64,000 bases of DNA, from assembly GCF_042610495.1 (NCBI RefSeq), contig NZ_JBHGAP010000012.1, positions 1-64,000 of the forward strand, given 5' to 3'. This document shows, piece after piece, positions 16,535-26,258 of the stretch. Made by a program: the position numbers and the translations under genes. The first letter of the stretch is position 1; every line of letters begins with the position of its first letter. The notes beneath the pieces were generated by a model. The model was not told where the DNA came from and made no database searches. It saw nothing but the letters and a program-made list of their open reading frames with translations. Origin of the DNA: RU20A sp042610495 (GTDB taxonomy: Bacteria > Pseudomonadota > Alphaproteobacteria > Rhizobiales > Rhizobiaceae).

Positions 16535-17752
16535 ATGAGCGAGATCGACCGCAACCGGGCCGTAACGCTGATGGGCGCAGAAGGCATCGAGGCCATGGTC
16601 CTGTTTCGGCCCGAGGCCTTCCGCTATGCGACCGGCCTTGCCGCCGGGGTGGCGACCATGTGGGGCCGCGCGGGCGCGGCGATCGCGCTCGTTCCCGCCG
16701 ATCCGGGCGGGCCGCTGGCCGCCATCATGAGCGACCATGCCGCCGGCCAGGAAAGACCCTTCGACATCCGCACCCACCGCATCTGGATCGACGCGGTGGA
16801 TGCCACCGGCGCGACCTCCGTCGGCGAGATCGACGCCGCCTACCGCCGCAACGGCAATCTCGGCCCGCGCGCCGAAACCTTCGATCAGGACGCCTGTTTC
16901 CGGCTGCTGGCCGATCTTCTCGCCGAACGCGGCCTCTCGCACGCGACACTCGGGGCCGATCTCGACTTTCTGCCGGCCGCCGACTTTGCGCGGCTCCGGG
17001 AGATCCTGCCCCATGTCGTCTGGCGCGATGCCAGCGATGTGCTGCGCCGCCTGCGTCTCATCAAGACCCCGCGGGAGATCGATCGCCTGCAGCGCGCCGC
17101 CAGCGCCGCCGAGGCCGGCCTTGAAGCCCTGAGGGGCGCCGCACGGCCGGGCGCGGTGGTGGCCGACCTCTCCGCCGCCTGGCTCTCCGGCGCGCGGGCG
17201 GCCGCAAGCGCGGCCGGTTTCGCCCTGTCCGGCCACTGGGACTACATCTCCATCGGCCCGGACCTTGCGCGGACGACGTCACCGCTTGGCGACGGCGATC
17301 TCATCAAGGCCGATGTCGGAACGCTCGTCGACGGATACTCCTCGGACGGTGCCCGCACATTCGCCTGGAAAACCGTCTCGCCCCTTGCCGCGGACATCTA
17401 TAAGGCTCTTCTGGAAACCTTCATGGCCGGCATGGAGGTCCTGCGGCCCGGCCGAAGCTTCGGCGAAGTCCACCAGACCATGCTCGCCACCATGCGCCGC
17501 AACGGCTTCTCCGAATATGACCGCGGCCACTTCGGCCACTCCGTCGGCGCGGCCGCGGGTATCGAGGAATGGCCGTTCCTCTCGAACACCAACCCTCTCC
17601 TCATCGAACCCGGCATGGTGCTGGCCCTCGAAGCTCCCTTCTACGCCCAAGGCATCGGCGCGCTGATGATCGAGGAACAATTCCTCATCACCGAGGCTGG
17701 CGCCTCCACCATGAACCGCCTGCCGCGAGACCTCGTCGTTCTCGGTGGTTAG
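16535..17752 (+). CDS. M24 family metallopeptidase (Xaa-Pro peptidase-like)
   Basis: 405 aa, creatinase/prolidase architecture with an N-terminal creatinase-like domain (to about 150) and a C-terminal pita-bread domain. The five metal ligands appear intact: D260 (DVGTLVDGY) and D271 (SSDGARTF), then His in FGHSVGAAAG, Glu in LEAPFYA and Glu in MIEEQFLIT. The family splits Xaa-Pro bonds or hydrolyses creatine-like substrates; which one cannot be told. ATG 16535 was chosen because AGGAAGGAAACAGCG precedes it. Appears monocistronic. Confidence 0.9.
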   Translation: MSEIDRNRAVTLMGAEGIEAMVLFRPEAFRYATGLAAGVATMWGRAGAAIALVPADPGGPLAAIMSDHAAGQERPFDIRTHRIWIDAVDATGATSVGEIDAAYRRNGNLGPRAETFDQDACFRLLADLLAERGLSHATLGADLDFLPAADFARLREILPHVVWRDASDVLRRLRLIKTPREIDRLQRAASAAEAGLEALRGAARPGAVVADLSAAWLSGARAAASAAGFALSGHWDYISIGPDLARTTSPLGDGDLIKADVGTLVDGYSSDGARTFAWKTVSPLAADIYKALLETFMAGMEVLRPGRSFGEVHQTMLATMRRNGFSEYDRGHFGHSVGAAAGIEEWPFLSNTNPLLIEPGMVLALEAPFYAQGIGALMIEEQFLITEAGASTMNRLPRDLVVLGG

Positions 17753-17830
17753 CGGGCAACGGGCGGGAGCATTTCTGCGCGGCCTTCCGATAGACGGAAC
17801 GTCGCGCAGATCCCGCCATCCCGTCAGGCC

Positions 17831-19435
17831 TCATGCCCTCAATCGCGGCTTGCTGCCCAGGAGGGAGCCCTCTGCCGCATCACCGCCGGAATGGGTCCGC
17901 CTTGCATCGGTCAGGAACTGGTTCGTTGGGCCGTCAAGCTTGAAGTTGGCCAGCAAACGCCGCAGCTGGTCGGCCTCGATCGCGAGGCTCTGGCTGGCGG
18001 CGGAGGATTCTTCCACCATGGCGGCATTCTGCTGGGTGTTCTGGTCGATCGATGTCAGAGCGCCGTTGACCGATTGCAAGCCGACGGCCTGTTCCTTGGC
18101 GGCATCGACGATCGCTGCGACATGCTTGCTGATTTCCTGAACGTCTGTGACGATCCCCTGCAGCGCCTTTCCGGTTTCTCCGACAAGCGTGACGCCCGCC
18201 TTGACCTGATGATCCGACTTGCTGATCAGGGCCTTGATTTCCTTCGCCGCCTCCGATGCGCGCTGGGCCAGGACGCGAACCTCCTGCGCCACCACGGCAA
18301 AGCCCTTGCCCGCCTCGCCGGCACGGGCAGCCTCGACGCCGGCGTTGAGCGCCAGCAGGTTGGTCTGGAACGCAATCTCGTCCATGGTCTCGGTGATATT
18401 GCCGACCTGAAGCGAGGATTTTTCGATCTCCGACATCATGTGAATGGCCTTGAGCATGACGGCCTCGGATTGTTCCGCACCCTGGCGGGAACGCTCCACG
18501 AGACGGCCGGCAGCCTCCGCGCGCTTGGCGGTCTCCTTCACGGTCGTGGTGATTTCCTCGAGGGCTGCTGCCGTTTCCTCGACGAAGGCGGCCTGCTGCT
18601 CCGTCCGCTTCGACAGATCGTCGGCGGCGACGCGAATTTCGCTGGCGGAGGAGTCGATGGAAACGGCGTTATGGCCCACTGCCTCCAGAGCCGCCCGCAG
18701 CGTGGCGATCGAATTGTTGAGGTCGTCGCGCAGGCCATGATAGGCGGGCGGGACATCGCCATCGACGCGCGAGGTGAGGTCCTGCGCGGCGATGTTCTTG
18801 AGCGCGGTCCCGAGACTGTTGCAGACGAATTCCTGTTCGCGCGCGATCGCCTCGGCCTGAGCGATCTGCTTGGATTTTTCCGCCTCCTCCAGATAGACGG
18901 AGATGGCCAGATCCATGTCGAGCATCACGGCCTTCGCAAGGCTGCCCAGCGCCTGGCCGAATTCGGCCGTCGACATGCGGGCCTTGCGACCCAGCCACCG
19001 GCCGGCCGGGAAATATTCGTCGATGGCGCTCTTGATCAGGTGGTCCAGCACGATGGCATAGCCGCCGATATACCATTTGGGCTCAAGGCCGATGCGCGCA
19101 TGCACGCTGCCGATCTTGTAGACCTTCTCACCATAGCTGCCGGTGAAGTCGCCATTGGCGATGTTGATCCAGTGGCCGGTCTGCGCGGATTTGGCCGTGT
19201 TCATATGGTCGTCGGACCGGAAGAACTGACGCGTGTCGGGATGCTTCTTGACCTGGACATAGAACTGATCGAGCGCGACCGGCAGTTCGCGGTCGATCGT
19301 GGCCTTGAGCGAGCGGATGGCCGCGCAGTCCGCGGGGCTCATCTGCATGAATTCCAGCCTCTGGCGGATCGCCTCGACGCGTTCGGCGGCCGCCGCGGCA
19401 TCGGTTTCGGAGGTATGGGGGTGCATGTTTTTCAT
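17831..19435 (-). CDS. Globin-coupled methyl-accepting chemotaxis protein
   Basis: 534 aa, soluble (no membrane helix). Residues about 20-180 form a sensor globin: a proximal-histidine candidate H112 in GSVHARIGLEPKWYIGGY, and a likely distal tyrosine Y59 in LDQFYVQV. A linker with a HAMP-like stretch (LKNIAAQDLTSRV) follows, then the MCP signalling domain with the conserved hairpin (EAARAGEAGKGFAVVAQEVR near 370-390). The arrangement is that of HemAT and rhizobial cytoplasmic aerotaxis receptors, sensing O2 or another gas and signalling to CheA/CheW. It lies 41 bp downstream of the GGDEF-EAL gene on the same strand, suggesting joint expression. Confidence 0.9.
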   Translation of the reverse strand: MKNMHPHTSETDAAAAAERVEAIRQRLEFMQMSPADCAAIRSLKATIDRELPVALDQFYVQVKKHPDTRQFFRSDDHMNTAKSAQTGHWINIANGDFTGSYGEKVYKIGSVHARIGLEPKWYIGGYAIVLDHLIKSAIDEYFPAGRWLGRKARMSTAEFGQALGSLAKAVMLDMDLAISVYLEEAEKSKQIAQAEAIAREQEFVCNSLGTALKNIAAQDLTSRVDGDVPPAYHGLRDDLNNSIATLRAALEAVGHNAVSIDSSASEIRVAADDLSKRTEQQAAFVEETAAALEEITTTVKETAKRAEAAGRLVERSRQGAEQSEAVMLKAIHMMSEIEKSSLQVGNITETMDEIAFQTNLLALNAGVEAARAGEAGKGFAVVAQEVRVLAQRASEAAKEIKALISKSDHQVKAGVTLVGETGKALQGIVTDVQEISKHVAAIVDAAKEQAVGLQSVNGALTSIDQNTQQNAAMVEESSAASQSLAIEADQLRRLLANFKLDGPTNQFLTDARRTHSGGDAAEGSLLGSKPRLRA

Positions 19436-19476
19436 GGCTGTCGCGTCCTTCTCTGCGCAAATGCTGACGGGCGGCC

Positions 19477-21285
19477 TCAGCCGCCGGTTGAAACGGGATC
19501 TTTGTTGAGGCGTTCGATCGTGCCGAAGTCACGTTCGTCGGGGGCGGGGCGGCCAAACAGGTAGCCCTGGATTTCCATGCACCCTTCTTCCAGCACGCGA
19601 TCGAGATGCGCCCGGGTCTCGACGCCTTCGGCCACGGTGACGACATTCAGCCGCTTCCCGAGATCGCAAATGGCGCGAACGATCGCGGCCGCATCCGGAT
19701 GCTCGACGGCGGCCCTGACGAAGGAGCCGTCGATTTTGATCTTGTCGAAGGGGAACGCCCGCAGGGCGCTGAAGGTGGAGTAGCCCGTGCCGAAGTCGTC
19801 GAGCGCAACATGCACGCCGATGGCCCGCAACTGGCGCAGGTCGCCGACGCTGCTGCGGTCCTTGACGATCGCCGTTTCAGTGACCTCGACCTCGAGGCGG
19901 TCGGGCGAAAGGCCACTGAGCGTCAAGGCATTCAGAACCGTCTGCAGCAAAGTACCCTTACCCAGCTGGACCGGTGAAATGTTGACGGCGACCCGCGCGC
20001 CATCCGCCCATCCGGCCGCGTCGCGGCAAGCGGTCTGCAGCACGCGTGCGCCGAGATCGAAGATCAGGCCGCTTCTTTCCGCGATCGGGATGAACTCGGC
20101 GGGGGACACCCACCCCGTGTCCGGATGGTGCCAGCGCAACAGGGCCTCGCGCGTGGAGACTTTCTGGGTCACCGCATCGACAATCGGCTGATAGAAGACG
20201 AAGAGGCCCTCGCCAGTTTGCAGGGATTTTTTCAGGCCGGCTTCCAGCCGCATGGCATGCTGCATGCCAAGTTCCAGATCGGGTGAGAAGATCCAGAACA
20301 TGCCCTTTCCGCCCGCCTTGGCGGCGTAGAGGGCGATATCGGCATGGGCGCACAGGACATCCGCGTTGCCGCCATGGAGCGGCGCGATCGCAATGCCGAT
20401 CGACACACCGACCTGGACCTGCTGGCCGCTGTCGAGCGTGTAGGGCATCGACAAGGCATCGATGATGCCTGTGGCCAGCCTCTTGATGGCCCCCTCATCG
20501 ATGCACGGGCACAGAACGGCAAATTCGTCGCCGCCAAGCCGACCGATGGTGATGCCTGTTTCGCGGCAAACGCCGCGTAGCCTTTCAGCAACCATGCGCA
20601 GCAGCCCGTCTCCGGCCGGATGGCCGAGCGTGTCGTTGACCAGCTTGAAACCGTCGAGGTCGATGAAGAGGAGGGAGAGGCTATTCTCGGGGCTTGCAAG
20701 GCGTGCTTCCAGCCGCTCGCTAAAACTTGCGCGGTTGGCGAGACCGGTCAGCGTATCGAAATGGGCAAGCTGACGGATGCGTTGCTCGGCCGCCACCTCT
20801 TTCGTCACGATGGCCCAGGTCAACATCGGGCCGAGATAGCGACCCTCGTCGGAGGTAATCGCCGTCACCTTCAGGTCCAGGACTTCCGAACCCAGATTGA
20901 TACGTGCAAAATGCGGAAGGTTGTCGCCGTCTGAAAGCAGTTTGCGCTGGGCTTCGGGGTGACGGTGGAAGACGTCGATCGACGAACCGATGAGATTCTC
21001 TGCCTTGAGCGGCAAAAGATGCTCGATGCTGCGGATCAGGTCCTTCGATGTTTCATTGGCATAATTGATCTTGAAGGTTTCAAGATCGACCGTCATGACC
21101 GCGACCGGCATGTCGTCGATCATCCGTAACAGTCGCTGGCTGGCCTCGGCGTTGCGCACGATCCTCAGGCTTGCGATATCGGCGCACCGTTTCGCGATCT
21201 TTTTGCCGGCCTTCATGACGGACGTTCTTCCCGCGGAAGCCGGTGCCGACGCAGCCTTCGATCTGTCCCTCACTATACGATGCAT
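19477..21285 (-). CDS. PAS-GGDEF-EAL cyclic-di-GMP enzyme
   Basis: 602 aa. A PAS-like region spans about 50-160 (MPVAVMTVDLETFKINYANE), then GGDEF (active-site GGDEF intact at 251-255; DTLTGLANR at 177-185) and EAL (EALLRW at 380-385, DDFGTGYS near 493, GYLFGRPAP near the C-terminus). Both catalytic motifs are intact, so it may synthesise and/or degrade c-di-GMP. No membrane helix, hence cytosolic. A later start near residue 24 is possible. It is followed by the globin-coupled chemoreceptor, linking second-messenger turnover and aerotaxis. Confidence 0.9.
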   Translation of the reverse strand: MHRIVRDRSKAASAPASAGRTSVMKAGKKIAKRCADIASLRIVRNAEASQRLLRMIDDMPVAVMTVDLETFKINYANETSKDLIRSIEHLLPLKAENLIGSSIDVFHRHPEAQRKLLSDGDNLPHFARINLGSEVLDLKVTAITSDEGRYLGPMLTWAIVTKEVAAEQRIRQLAHFDTLTGLANRASFSERLEARLASPENSLSLLFIDLDGFKLVNDTLGHPAGDGLLRMVAERLRGVCRETGITIGRLGGDEFAVLCPCIDEGAIKRLATGIIDALSMPYTLDSGQQVQVGVSIGIAIAPLHGGNADVLCAHADIALYAAKAGGKGMFWIFSPDLELGMQHAMRLEAGLKKSLQTGEGLFVFYQPIVDAVTQKVSTREALLRWHHPDTGWVSPAEFIPIAERSGLIFDLGARVLQTACRDAAGWADGARVAVNISPVQLGKGTLLQTVLNALTLSGLSPDRLEVEVTETAIVKDRSSVGDLRQLRAIGVHVALDDFGTGYSTFSALRAFPFDKIKIDGSFVRAAVEHPDAAAIVRAICDLGKRLNVVTVAEGVETRAHLDRVLEEGCMEIQGYLFGRPAPDERDFGTIERLNKDPVSTGG

Positions 21286-21600
21286 GGCCTACACCCCGCG
21301 CCTTTCCGATACACATGAAACGAAGTCCGAGTTTCATTCGGAATTGCACGCGGCGTCATGTCGCGGGTAGCGTGAAAGAAAGTAGCCTTTTCTACAGTAT
21401 ACTTCTCATTGACATTTCATAATTTTCGAATATTTATATGGATGCGTCTCAAATTTGTTAATAGAATTTAATAATTATCCCAGACAATACGAATTTGAAT
21501 TATATCAAGAAAAAGATATAATAAAATTGGCCAATTTCATTCGGCGGGAACGCAAAGATATTCTTGAGGGACACGATACTTCATAATACGGGACGCGGCT
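21286..21600. other. AT-rich intergenic region
   Basis: Positions 21390-21545 are strikingly AT-rich relative to the flanks. This is the promoter side of the GGDEF-EAL gene and the 3' side of the AraC gene at 21601. No ORF is supportable; no clear hairpin terminator was found. Confidence 0.4.
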
Positions 21601-22746
21601 TCACGTCGGGGTGAAGCGGGGTATGTCCGCGTGGAAACGGCTTCTGAAGGCGGACAGCACATCCTCACTTGGCGATGGACCAGCCTCGGTGCCGACCGCC
21701 TGTCGGTAGGCGCGAGGCGACGTTCCGGTCCAGCGCTTGAAGGCAAGGTTGAAGGCGGGAGCGGACGAATAATCGAGCTTGGAGCCGACAAGATGGACCG
21801 GCAGATGTGTTGTGGCCATCAGGCGAAGCGCTTCGGCTTTGCGGATCCTGTCCAGAAGCTCACCATAGGAGTTTCCCTCCTCCGCCAGCCGCCTTTGCAG
21901 CGTCTTCGGCCCGACATCAAGACATCCGGCCAGCGTGTCGAGGCTGATGACACCCACGCCGAGCATGGCACGTATGGCAATCGCAACCCGGGAGGAGACG
22001 CTGCCATCGACGTCAGGCAGATCCGCCATCCGGTCATTGATGAGGTGAAGCGCGCAGTTCTTGATGTTTCGCTGCGAACAGAGAATAGGCAGCTCAAGTT
22101 GCTTGCTGGCGAAAATGATCTCGTTATGGTCCGCGTTAAACTCGACCGGTGACCTGAAGATGGCCTGGTGGGGCGTAATGTCGGCGGGTCTGGCATGCCG
22201 AAAGCGGACAAGGATATGCTTGTTTTCCGTCACGCCGGTCAGCACTTCGAAGATCAGGCTCGTGACGGCAAGTAGATGTTCGATGACCTGACGGCGATCG
22301 AGCGTGCGCGAGTTGATCTCGAACCTGTAGGCCAGCTCGGTCCGCACCGACTGGTAGATCAGCCGCGGGCGATAGGCATTCGTGTGTCCCGGCAGATATC
22401 GTCCGGCAAGCTCGATGAAGTCCCTGAGCGTCCTGGCATGGGCGCTGGCAAGCATGAGCGGCCCGAGCTGCGGGAAATACGGCTTGCTCCACGCCGCCCA
22501 GTCCAGACCGACGGATGGCCTGTTCATGCGGCTTGAAACCAGCTGAAGGGTTGCGCCGAACGGCTGCGCTCCGATGTAGCTGTCGGGCTCGGTCAAACAG
22601 GCGGGTGACAATCCCGCGGCTTCCACCAGGCTGTCGAACTGGGCAGATCTTCCGCCAAGCATGTCCGCCAGGCCCCGGAAAGCGCCGGCCCTGATGTAGT
22701 TGCGCTCAAAGCCGTCAAAGGTCTGTGTCTTCAGGTTTGTCATCAT
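21601..22746 (-). CDS. AraC family regulator with Arabinose_bd-type N-terminal domain
   Basis: 381 aa. Residues about 30-210 match the layout of the OruR/ArgR-like AraC regulators (FRGLADMLGG, later GPLMLASAHARTLRDFIELA). The C-terminal 100 residues hold two helix-turn-helix units: ISLDTLAGCLDVGPKTLQRR and VHLVGSKLDYSSAPAFNLAF, then FKRWTGTSPRAYR, the hallmark end of the domain. The ORF begins ATGATG; either codon could start. No adjacent co-oriented target gene is evident, so its regulon lies elsewhere or upstream. Confidence 0.9.
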   Translation of the reverse strand: MMTNLKTQTFDGFERNYIRAGAFRGLADMLGGRSAQFDSLVEAAGLSPACLTEPDSYIGAQPFGATLQLVSSRMNRPSVGLDWAAWSKPYFPQLGPLMLASAHARTLRDFIELAGRYLPGHTNAYRPRLIYQSVRTELAYRFEINSRTLDRRQVIEHLLAVTSLIFEVLTGVTENKHILVRFRHARPADITPHQAIFRSPVEFNADHNEIIFASKQLELPILCSQRNIKNCALHLINDRMADLPDVDGSVSSRVAIAIRAMLGVGVISLDTLAGCLDVGPKTLQRRLAEEGNSYGELLDRIRKAEALRLMATTHLPVHLVGSKLDYSSAPAFNLAFKRWTGTSPRAYRQAVGTEAGPSPSEDVLSAFRSRFHADIPRFTPT

Positions 22747-23112
22747 TTTTCAGCTGCCTTGGCGTATCGAGAACCAGTTTGAACGTGTCGGACGGATAGC
22801 GCCTGTCCGTAAGAATGCGGACGACGCGCCGTTGGTCCGGCACGGTTATGCTCCGTGACCTGTTCTGGAATTCGGTGAGAAAGCGCCGGCGTCTTGACGC
22901 GTGACGCGCCGGTTTGCGCACTGATCTCTCCCCTCCAAGCGAAAGGCATTGCCGACAGAAGGGGTTTGAGAAAAGTCAAATGTGTTTACTGGTGAATGAA
23001 AGTTGCACATCCAGACAAGAATTGCATTTTGGCGACAGAATTCGTCCAGGCTTTCAGGGAAAGTCTGGCGCCCCAGCTCACAGTCTGGCGTTCTTTGACG
23101 GGGATCTTGCAG
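22747..23112. other. Intergenic region between two AraC-type genes
   Basis: About 370 bp without a convincing gene. Short frames on the minus strand have no ribosome site and no family resemblance. It should contain the promoter of the regulator at 21601-22746. Confidence 0.35.
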
Positions 23113-24138
23113 TCACTCGCCGATGGCGTGTGATTCCCAACTCATGCCCAGCGGCTTCACGCGGCCGCTCCAGAGATGCAGTTGCCGGAATTTGTTCGGG
23201 GAAACCCCGTATATTTTCTTGAAGACCTGAGAAAAATTGGACGGCGAACTGAAGCCCAGGGATCGGCCGATCTCTTCAATCGAGCGTTCGGCGCTTCTGA
23301 GGATTTCGGTACAGGCAAGTTCGATGCGGAGCGCCGTCTGGTATTCGGAGATGGTCCGTCCTGTCGTCTTCTTGAAGGCATATTGCAGGGCGCGCGTGCT
23401 GACCCCGCTGACCTGCGCAAGCGTCACAGGACTGATGTGCCGATGGGGCGAGCTATGGATGAGCTCCAGCGCCCGCTTGACCTGGCGGGGCGATATCTGC
23501 GGCGTCTTCGACAAGAGATCCGTGTTGTTGTTTGGGAAGTTGAGGATGAGGGAATCGACGATCAAGTCCTCAAGTCCATTGGATTGGCCGGGAAGATTCT
23601 CCGCCAGTTGCAGGATAGAGGATCCGTGCAGGCCTTCAAGAGCCGAGACGAACGTCCTGAAGGCATCGACCGGGAAGGCCGCGCTGTCGAACTGCAGGGG
23701 GCGCCCTGCACGCCCGTCCAGGAGATGGCACAGCCTCCGCTGAAGGACATGGTTGGGAACGATCAGCGACAGCTGCTCCGACCCATCCGACAATTTCACG
23801 TCGACAGGATAGTGATAGACGCTTCCCGTGCCTTTGCCGAGGCGCAGATCGGCGTGTCTCGACTGCACGCCGACGTGATTGTTGAGGACGGTGACGAATG
23901 TCGTTGCCTCAAGGGGCTCCTTGGGCCTGATCCCATAGCTGCCGACTGTCCTGGTCAATTCCAGCCTTGCGCTTCCGATCAAGCTGACAGTGCCCGTGAA
24001 GCCGAAGCTGTCGTAATCGCCAAGCTTCGTGATTTCGACAGGAGAGTAGGCCGAGGAGATCTGCTCCTCGAGCCTTGCAATGTTCCGGAAACTGTACCCA
24101 GCCTTGATCTGCATGGAGGCCGCCTTTGAATCAGTCAT
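23113..24138 (-). CDS. AraC family transcriptional regulator (AraC-binding-like domain)
   Basis: 341 aa. The C-terminal AraC domain is clear: ISPVTLAQVSGVSTRALQYA with FKKTTGRTISEYQTALRI, and the second unit IEEIGRSLGFSSPSNFSQVF with FKKIYGVSPNKFRQ. The N-terminal about 180 residues resemble the AraC-binding-like (cupin-related) domain of regulators such as FeaR. The start is uncertain: ATG 24138 and ATG 24114 (better ribosome site, AAAGGCGG) are both possible, and the frame stays open up to 24267. Target unknown. Confidence 0.85.
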   Translation of the reverse strand: MTDSKAASMQIKAGYSFRNIARLEEQISSAYSPVEITKLGDYDSFGFTGTVSLIGSARLELTRTVGSYGIRPKEPLEATTFVTVLNNHVGVQSRHADLRLGKGTGSVYHYPVDVKLSDGSEQLSLIVPNHVLQRRLCHLLDGRAGRPLQFDSAAFPVDAFRTFVSALEGLHGSSILQLAENLPGQSNGLEDLIVDSLILNFPNNNTDLLSKTPQISPRQVKRALELIHSSPHRHISPVTLAQVSGVSTRALQYAFKKTTGRTISEYQTALRIELACTEILRSAERSIEEIGRSLGFSSPSNFSQVFKKIYGVSPNKFRQLHLWSGRVKPLGMSWESHAIGE

Positions 24139-24439
24139 GGTGTCTGGATACGGGCCGCGTATCCGACAGAGCCGTTCCGGTGATCGCGGGATCGCCGGCA
24201 AAGCCCTTTGCTTGTTATCCGATCGTCCGACGCCGAAGCGACGACGCTTGCGGCGGACATGCTCCAAGTTCCGTCATCTGAAGTATAATCCTGCCGATCC
24301 TCCTCTCACTCCCCACGGATTGTGCTGTCTCCACTTGCGCCCTCGAGGTGATCCTCGTTGCAGACTTCGCCTGCCGTGAAGAATCGCGACGTTGACCAAA
24401 TATGTTCGGACCGCTGCCCTTGGCAGGCAAGACCTATTC

Positions 24440-25501
24440 TCATGGTTGCAAAGCCGCCATTGTGGGATCGGCATGCCCGACGGTGTCGCGGGCGCGGCCA
24501 GCGAACAGCCCGGTGCCATCGTCCGGCTGCGACGGTCCTGCTTCGTCATCGATGGCCTCAAGCGGGGCGCTCAGCTCAAAGACAAGACCTTGCTCCCTGT
24601 ACTGCAAGGTCGCCGTTCCAGACGCCTCCTGAGCAAGCCATCGCTCGATCATCCGTGTCCCAAATCCCCGGCGCGCTGGCGGGGCAGGTATGGCGGGGCC
24701 GCCCTGTTCCTGCCAGGAAAAGAGAAGGGTTTTCGGGCCTTCCGCTTCAAGAACACGCCAGGAGATCAAGACCTCGCCATCGCAGGTGCTCAGGGCGCCA
24801 TATTTGATCGCGTTCGTGCACAATTCATGCAGCGCGAAAATCATCGCCTTTGCCAGCCGGGACGAAATGAAGGCCTCGTCTCCCGCGACGCGAAAGGGGG
24901 AGGGGTCCCTGTCGAACGGACGGATTGCTGCACAGACCACATCCGACAGGGTGGCTCCCTGCCAGTCGTTTCGAATGAGAAGGTGCTGCGCGTTGGCAAG
25001 AGCGGTCAGCCGGGCCTGAAACGTCGCCAGCGCCTTCTCGTCCGGTTGCGTCGCCTTCAGCGTGAGGCGCGCAATCGACTGCACCATCATCATGTTGTTC
25101 TTGATGCGATGGGCGAACTCTCCCAAAATCAACCCGACGCGCTCTTCGCGCGCCTTCAGTGAGTCGATGCTGACGAAGATGCATTGAAGCTTGCCCGGTT
25201 CTACTGGAATGAATTTCGCGAGAAACCAGCGTTTTTCATTTTTTGCCGCGCCGAATGAAAATTCGACTTCGCCGACGGAACTGTTGGCTATACTTCGGTT
25301 CATGCACGTAACCAGCGACAGGCGGCTCTCACTCGGCAAGATGCCAAGCGCCTCGGCAAGATTGCTGACCCGGATCGGCGGCTCACCGTCGGCGCATATG
25401 TCGAAGGATGAATTTGGCGACGTCATCATGAAGAATATACATGAGCTTGCTCCGTATATTTTCTCCATCCCGATGTATTCGCGATCCACCATCGTCAGCA
25501 A
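24440..25501 (-). CDS. HWE/HisKA_2-type sensor histidine kinase
   Basis: 353 aa, soluble. The N-terminal part (about 15-115) could be a PAS-like sensor ending in KLQCIFVSIDS. The phosphoacceptor is H131 in GEFAHRIKNNMMMVQSI, and the N-box is ALHELCTNAIKYGALS (223-238), both diagnostic of the HWE/HisKA_2 group abundant in Rhizobiales. A GFGTRMIERWL G-box follows. No response regulator is adjacent, so this is an orphan kinase. A later start at residue 12 is possible. The C-terminal 40 residues are a non-conserved tail. Confidence 0.85.
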   Translation of the reverse strand: MLTMVDREYIGMEKIYGASSCIFFMMTSPNSSFDICADGEPPIRVSNLAEALGILPSESRLSLVTCMNRSIANSSVGEVEFSFGAAKNEKRWFLAKFIPVEPGKLQCIFVSIDSLKAREERVGLILGEFAHRIKNNMMMVQSIARLTLKATQPDEKALATFQARLTALANAQHLLIRNDWQGATLSDVVCAAIRPFDRDPSPFRVAGDEAFISSRLAKAMIFALHELCTNAIKYGALSTCDGEVLISWRVLEAEGPKTLLFSWQEQGGPAIPAPPARRGFGTRMIERWLAQEASGTATLQYREQGLVFELSAPLEAIDDEAGPSQPDDGTGLFAGRARDTVGHADPTMAALQP

Positions 25502-25740
25502 TTCCCGGCATTTCTGGAGCGTTCCATTTTCAATATGTCAAAAATATAATATGATCACTTTGTGAATTTGCAATCGACAAGTTTTTAATTTTGGAAGTCA
25601 AATTGACGATTTTCAATTTATTGAATATTGAATTTCAAGTATTGTTCGTTCTTTTATTGTTGGATGAGTAAATAATCGCATTCGGTAAGGTTCTTTTAGT
25701 CTAACAATCCTGTTGATGAAGCAACTGTTGCCATCTATGC

Positions 25741-26073
25741 GTGTGGACGGCAGACGCCACCCGCAGCCAGCCGGTGGCGGCGACGGCGGCGAGCCCTCAC
25801 CACGCGGTCCTCATCGGCCGGTATCGCAGCTATTCCCAGTGGTGCCCCACCTTCCGCATCGTGCTGCGCGAAGGCAGGCCCTGGCTGATCTCGCCCGGCG
25901 GCGTGGAAGGGCCGGACCCGGACATGGAACTCGTTCCCATCGGCGAAGACCTGTTCCGCATCGGCACCGACCCGCGCCTGCCCGAACGCCTGCGCATCGC
26001 CGCCACCTGCAACGGCCAGCCGGTCACCGTCTACCGCGACAGCTGCCGCTATTCGCGGATGTCGATGGGCTAG
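25741..26073 (+). pseudogene. C-terminal fragment of a beta-lactamase-like serine hydrolase
   Basis: This open frame begins with GTG and reads VLIGRYRSYSQWCPTFRIVL, then EGRPWLISPGGVE and GEDLFRIGTDPRLPERLRI. That is the beta-sandwich C-terminal extension found after the catalytic domain of class-C beta-lactamase-related serine hydrolases. The catalytic SxxK part is missing upstream, where the DNA turns AT-rich (25502-25740). Most likely a truncated gene; a free-standing small protein cannot be excluded. Confidence 0.45.
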
Positions 26074-26258
26074 GTGTTCAGTGCCTTCCGCCGACCCAGG
26101 TTGCTGCCCTCGAACGCACTACGGCTGGGCCGATGACATGACGACGCTGAAACAGAGACGCTTCCATCGAACCTCCACACAATCTCAATCAAGCGACCAT
26201 TTTGACGGATTAGGAGGTCACCGGCGCTGAGACCGGCGTGTGATCTCTGGAGTTGGAA

